Below are positions 59,212 to 64,000 of a DNA stretch of 64,000 nt, in pieces (positions within the stretch are counted from its first letter, which is position 1; every line of letters starts with the position of its first letter). The DNA comes from Lepiota brunneoincarnata. Lineage: Eukaryota > Basidiomycota > Agaricomycetes > Agaricales > Agaricaceae. A model generated the notes under the pieces. That model searched no databases, was not told the DNA's origin, and saw nothing but the letters and a program-made list of their open reading frames with translations. The DNA lies in assembly GCA_023014365.1 (NCBI GenBank), contig JAEBUN010000023.1, positions 310,001 through 374,000 of the forward strand, written 5' to 3'. Both the position numbers and the translations under genes were made by a program.

Positions 59212-60716
59212 TAGAAGCAAAGTAAGAATATGGGGTTGTCCTGTTGATATTGCTTATTACAATAACGCCACCTGCCGTGTCTGCCTTCCCCCCCTTTTTT
59301 TCCCCATCTTTGTTCCAAGTCTTGGTATTAGACGCAGGGTGTATTAGGTGAATTTACTTGCTAGCCACCCCTTCCGGTTGGTATTTTCCCCAACGAAACT
59401 TCTGATACTCGCGTTCGTCCTATGTTACTCGTATCCACCAATCCCTACGCCCTTTTACTCTGTCCCTCACACACAAAATCTAAACATACCTTGACCCACC
59501 GCCTCTGCTATACGAACCCCCCCAATATCCAGAAGGAGCTTCACTGATGTTGATCTCGTATCCGAGAAACCAACTTTGGCGTCCTGGTCTCTTGAAGCCG
59601 TTCAATGCTGTGTGTTTTGCATCATATCAGGAACGTCCGATGACATTAGAGATCTTGATAACCATGGAAGACCGAGCTATACGACGCTTTCAGTGGCCTG
59701 CCAACTTGGCCCCAATGTCCAGCGACCGATCGAGCACAGCAATGTTTCCGCAACGCGGACAGGGTTAGTGGAAACTCTGTGTTGTGGACACTGCCTCATG
59801 GCCCATAGACGTGAGTTACGCCGCATATTCTAGATAGCCCCCGATGTCTTGGCATGTTTTGAGGTGAACGTTCCTCTGCCACTTTAGAGTTCAAAAGACT
59901 TTGCTGTGAAAAAACACGCACGTTCACCTCATTTTACTCGTTCACCCTTTGCTCCTTTGCTCAACACATCTCAGATGGATACCGAACAGCACAGTGAGAG
60001 TTTCTGAGTCGGACAGAGTCAGGATGGTGACGGCCTTGGATCTAGATGACCTTGGTTAACTGGTAAGTTGAGGGGCATGGTGCGCCCTACTGAGATACCC
60101 TCTCAGAACTCCACCTTACCGAAGCTTGCAAAAAGAGTCACTTTCACGGCTACCGTTGCTAAGCGATTATGCCCGTTATAAAGGGCTGCGCTCAGAGACC
60201 GTCCGAAGAGACAGGCAGGGACAATCGGGATCGCTATTTGACATTATGTGTGAAGCCAGGGGGGGGAAGACGGTTCATCGTTCATCTGTGGGAAGTAATA
60301 ATTATGATTCCCCAAGGTTGGCATTTCCCCCTAACTCATAACCAGTAATTCGGCGTTCAAGCCTGGATGATGTTGATTCCTTGTGTTGCTATTCTCGGTT
60401 ATGTTATTCCCATGTCAGAACAAAGTAATCGACGACACACTTGAACGTGTGTGTCCTAAAATAGTCGACTGCACAAACGTGTGCGCTACTTTGGCTGAAC
60501 TGAAGAAACCCCGGCGAATAAAGCTGTAGGACTCCATGATTGTCACGGGAATACGGAGATCAGAAGGTGTGGATTAATGAGTTCATTGTCGCACAACACG
60601 GTGCGCAGTTACAAGGTATCCAACTTGAGTCGAGATGTTTTGACTGATCCGCAGGAGTGCAGTGTCCCTTATATTTCGGCCTGTCCAGCTGTGGGGTATA
60701 CCCCTCTTTCTCCCTA
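59212..60716. other. Gene-free stretch with near-identical core (right)
   Basis: Mirror of 6115-7608. The core 60122-60560 is nearly identical to 6281-6700. No supported gene. Confidence 0.6.
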
Positions 60717-62234
60717 ATGATCATCCTCCTCTTACTGGCTTTCTTGCGACCCTCCCTCAGCGCCCCAACTGCCATTCTAGACGATACTGCAGTTGATGTC
60801 GTCGTGCGACAGCTATCTGACCACTTCCGCAGACGCGACTTGAAAGATATAATCTACAGTTGCTTGATTACGGTGTTCGCATGTACGTGGGTGGCGGTCC
60901 ACCCTAATATCCCGGGACCCAAGGAATCTGGGTGGGCACGATTCCGTCGCCACGTCCTGACGATGGTCTACGCAATAATTGCGCCGGAGCTGATGACCTT
61001 GTGGGCGCTGCGGCAGCGATACGCCGCCACAAGGATCAAGCAAGAATATAATGAAAGGTATCATGCGAATGGTGGGCGATTAGTTGCATGCCGAGGCGGA
61101 GTCAATACTGACAAGAACCATAGTTCTAGACGCACGACGTTCTGGATTCTCCCGGTGCATCTACGCTACCAAGGATTGGTTCCATGGCCTGGAGGATGAG
61201 GAGCCGAGGCCATGGACAATTGCTCACGGATTCTTCATTCAAATGGGAGGGTTTATGCTCTTCCAGGAGGGAAAGCCGGCCTTCGTTCTCACATTCGACA
61301 AGATGAAGGAGCTCATTGACAAGGATATCATCGATCTCCCATCCATTCCAGAGGAAGACATCTTCGACAAGAGCAAGGGCGACTTTCTCACAAAACTCCT
61401 TGTCGTCTTCCAAACCACATGGTTCATCGTTCAGTGCCTCGGCCGCTGGGCTATCCATCTGCCAGTGACAGAACTCGAGGTCGTACGCTCGCATTCGCCA
61501 TACTCAACATAGTAACAGTACTCACTCTGGTGGCAGAAACCACAGAACGTACAAGCATGCGATAGCTATTACAACGAAGCCAGGTGCTCCCAAGTGTGCC
61601 CATAGAGCGACAGACGCGTCGCGAAGGATGGTTGCAGAGGAGGCTTGAGGAGAACCCTGGTGGAGCAGAAGGATTTTTGGGTTGGATGATGCTTGTCAGC
61701 TTACTCGTTCCCTTGAGACTCCTCCGTGGGCTGCTCTCGCCTCTAGGGAAAATGGCAGTTGACTGCGAGGTACCACAGGGATCGACGCGTGTGCCGATGT
61801 TCTACGCCGACCATGACATTACGAAAGAGTACCGCGTTGCCTTTCCTGCCTTGGTCCTCGGCGTTGTATTTGGCGCCCTTCACCTCACTTCATGGAGTCC
61901 ACAATGTGCTTCGCAGAGCTCAAATTGCACTTTCCCAACCTCCGCCGAACTCGTACTCTGGCGCATCTCAGCTGCAGTCATCACGGCAGAGCCGTTGCCT
62001 GTGACGGTGGGGACTGGCTTGATTCAACTCACTGAAGGGCACCGTGGCGGTGAGGCCGTCAAAAGGGCCGTCTACGCCTTCGCAATGTCACTCGGAAGCA
62101 TAGCTTTTATTGGCCTCCCGGTATACGTTCTCGCCCGGATGACACTCCTCGTACTTGCGATTTCCACTCTGCGAGGACTTCCCGACGCAGCGTTCGAGGA
62201 CATTCCCTGGTCTTCTATCGTCCCACATATCTGA
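60717..62234 (+). pseudogene. Family M copy 1 right, frameshifted
   Basis: ATG at 60717 (MIILLLLAFLRPSLSAP), first exon to G61071-61072, short intron ending CATAG at 61124, second exon VLDARRSGF. It keeps FACTWVAVHPNIPGPKESGW, IAHGFFIQMGGFML, IFDKSKGDFLTK and the family ending WSSIVPHI at 62234. In the LAFAILNIVTYSLWW segment two extra bases near 61485 and one near 61518 disrupt frame between ELEVV and WWQKPQ. Further shifts lie in the linker near 61560-61640. The rest is open. Confidence 0.8.
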
Positions 62235-62526
62235 TGAACTATGGCTGAAGTTTCAAGTATTGTATATTCATGATGAAGATTCCCGGTAGGGCGTTTGAGG
62301 TGGACCAATACATTCCTCTTGTGCGATCAGGGATGGGCTCGTCCAGTTGCCGCTGCTCATCCTAGCTAGCTGGTCCGCATTCATAAATCCAAAGCTCACC
62401 GACGCACGCTACCCCTTTTTAATGACCATTCCTCTGACTTGTATCGATATCAAGACAACTCGGACATGATGTATTTTTCTCAGATTCTTTCCATATTCTT
62501 GTTATCGGCGATGCTGGTTTTCCATT

Positions 62527-64000
62527 CTACAACTCGCCCCCCGCCATCCATCGTTGTACCATTGCGAGCGATTCTTTCGGTTTATTAAACGGAGCCTATC
62601 CATTTCCGCTTTGTCAGGATATAACCTCTACCTCAGCACAAATTTTACCCACCATATGGCCCGCGCCGTCGATCGTGGCAAACGTAAACCCTTTCACACT
62701 CCTCGTCATCCCAGCCCTCTTCCCATCAACCAACCACTCCCGCTTCTCGCTCGCTCTGAATGCTTCTTTTCCACTCCATTCCATCTCCAGGGTCCATCGC
62801 TCATTACCAACATGGTTGCAAACCCAGTCATATGCACCGACATAGATGAGGACCCGAATACCACGCTCAAGAAGTGCGGCGACATAGTCTACGGTTGGGT
62901 GGAGTATATCCAGAGTGTATCCGAACGCTCGATTGACATCCATGTTGCAAGATGTAAAGTTTGAGGTGATGGCTGGATCAACACCGAGGAGTGCACGATT
63001 CGTTGAGTTGCTGAGGAAGTTACTAATATGACTTGGAACTTTTTGTTAGTACTTTTGTCTATGCGTAGTTACGGACGGTACTATACTCACACGGTTTGGG
63101 GATAGCATAGCGTCTCTGACAGAACCCCTTCGCACTGTTTACTAATGTCGTACGGGTTCCGATCTATTCACATGGCCCGCGTCATCGCGATTGGGGATGA
63201 TCTCGAGTCTGGGTCGTTACTCACTTGTGAGGATGTAAGGGTTTCCATAGGTATCCGAACAAAAATTGTATGCGGCCGCACAATCAATGTTGTCGAAATG
63301 CTCGATACAGGCCTTCTTCATCCAGTGCGTGCACCGCTCCACCTAAAATAAGATGAGGGATCAGAAGAATTTAGAACAATGTTAGGTTTTTTACTGTGTG
63401 TTTCATAGCAACGCAGGTAGATATGTCCATAAAAGGCGCGATAGAAGCGGGTGTACATTCCATATCATAGTATGATAGCACCATTTTGAAACTATCGGAC
63501 ATGCCATTCCCTATCAAACGGGACCGTCAGAATCTCGTAATATCTTGGTAGCAGGCATCTCACCAATCATAGCAGAAGTGAGGTTAATTGGTGTCAAGCC
63601 AGCCTGAACCAGTCTGGCGTTTTGGTCGTACACGGCGGAGGCGAAAAGTGGTATGTAGCGTCCCCTGTCCACAATTGGGAGTTTGTCAGAATTATCATTT
63701 GGCATAGATTCACAACGATTGAATGGTGCGTACGCCATACGACTCGCCAGCCATGTGGAAGGCACGCCCCTTGAACTGGCTAAAATTCTCAAAAAAGATG
63801 GCGACAAATGCTGCGATGTCAACTGCGGCTTCTTCTGTCGTGGACTGAAATTGACTCAGTTGGCTTTCGCTACAAGGATGCAGATAGTGATGCTGAGAGA
63901 AACATACCACGGTTTCACCGAATTCAGCGTAGGAAAACCCTACTCCGATAGGTTGGTCGATGAAGAACACATTTGCATTCGTGTTCCATGACTCTGGATG
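62527..64000 (-). CDS. Carboxypeptidase Y-type serine carboxypeptidase (S10), 5' end beyond window
   Basis: Minus-strand exons from the window edge: 64000-63908 (NVFFIDQPIGVGFSYAEFGE), 63844-63734 (AAFVAIFFENFSQFKG and nucleophile GESYG), then RYIPLFASAVYDQNARL, YYDMECTPASIAPF, CTHWMKKACIEHFD, NPYDISKQCEG and a last part with SNSTNRALLGVD, YVGAYDW-VCN (catalytic Asp), GFTFATIDGAGHM (catalytic His) and a terminal KPKESLAMVQRW. It fits vacuolar/secreted carboxypeptidase Y. Two splice junctions (GESYG|GRYIP and GHMV|PFNKP) need one G removed to keep frame. The N-terminus is outside the window. Confidence 0.82.

Overview
The window looks like nuclear DNA of an agaricomycete (mushroom-forming basidiomycete). 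Genes are split by many 42-100 nt GT-AG introns. The ribosomal protein gene has an intron directly after its ATG. Gene families typical of this group are present: DUF6535 membrane proteins, F-box/LRR proteins and a multipass membrane family ending W-x-x-(F/I)-V-P-H-(I/V). There are Copia, LINE and Tc1/mariner elements. The genus cannot be read from the sequence. No tRNA, rRNA or CRISPR was seen.

Layout. 1-3046 is a decayed LINE 3' end interrupted by a complete Tc1/mariner element. 3354-5335 is an intact F-box/LRR gene (copy A). 5760-14002 is a block holding family M copy 1 (remnant), DUF6535 (pseudogene), family M copy 2 (intact), ELP6 (intact) and the last exons of eL8. The block recurs in inverted orientation at 49917-61095, where eL8 is complete but ELP6, DUF6535 and both family M copies are damaged. 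14003-21683 (F-box/LRR C, an aminopeptidase remnant, a Copia element, a TUP1 remnant) mirrors about 45.2-40 kb. The centre carries F-box/LRR B, an intact family M gene (24406-25955), a leukotriene A4 hydrolase-type aminopeptidase, an UNC93-like transporter and F-box/LRR copies D and E. The right edge is a carboxypeptidase Y-type gene cut by the window end.

The window is thus a mosaic of direct and inverted segmental duplications. There are six F-box/LRR copies, five family M loci, two each of DUF6535, ELP6, eL8 and TUP1, and four aminopeptidase loci. The arms differ unevenly: the same comparison gives about 0.5 percent in one non-coding block and roughly 7-10 percent nearby. Old duplication with patchy gene conversion would explain this. 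So would two divergent haplotypes of a dikaryon joined tail to tail in assembly.

Two mutation patterns stand out. Single-base insertions, many at CpG, break many of the duplicated and central genes and outnumber single-base deletions. In-frame stops in the retroelements are all TGA. Genes that appear intact are F-box/LRR A, family M copies at 10705-12300 and 24406-25955, ELP6 at 12586-13538, eL8 at 48834-50129 and the Tc1 transposase.
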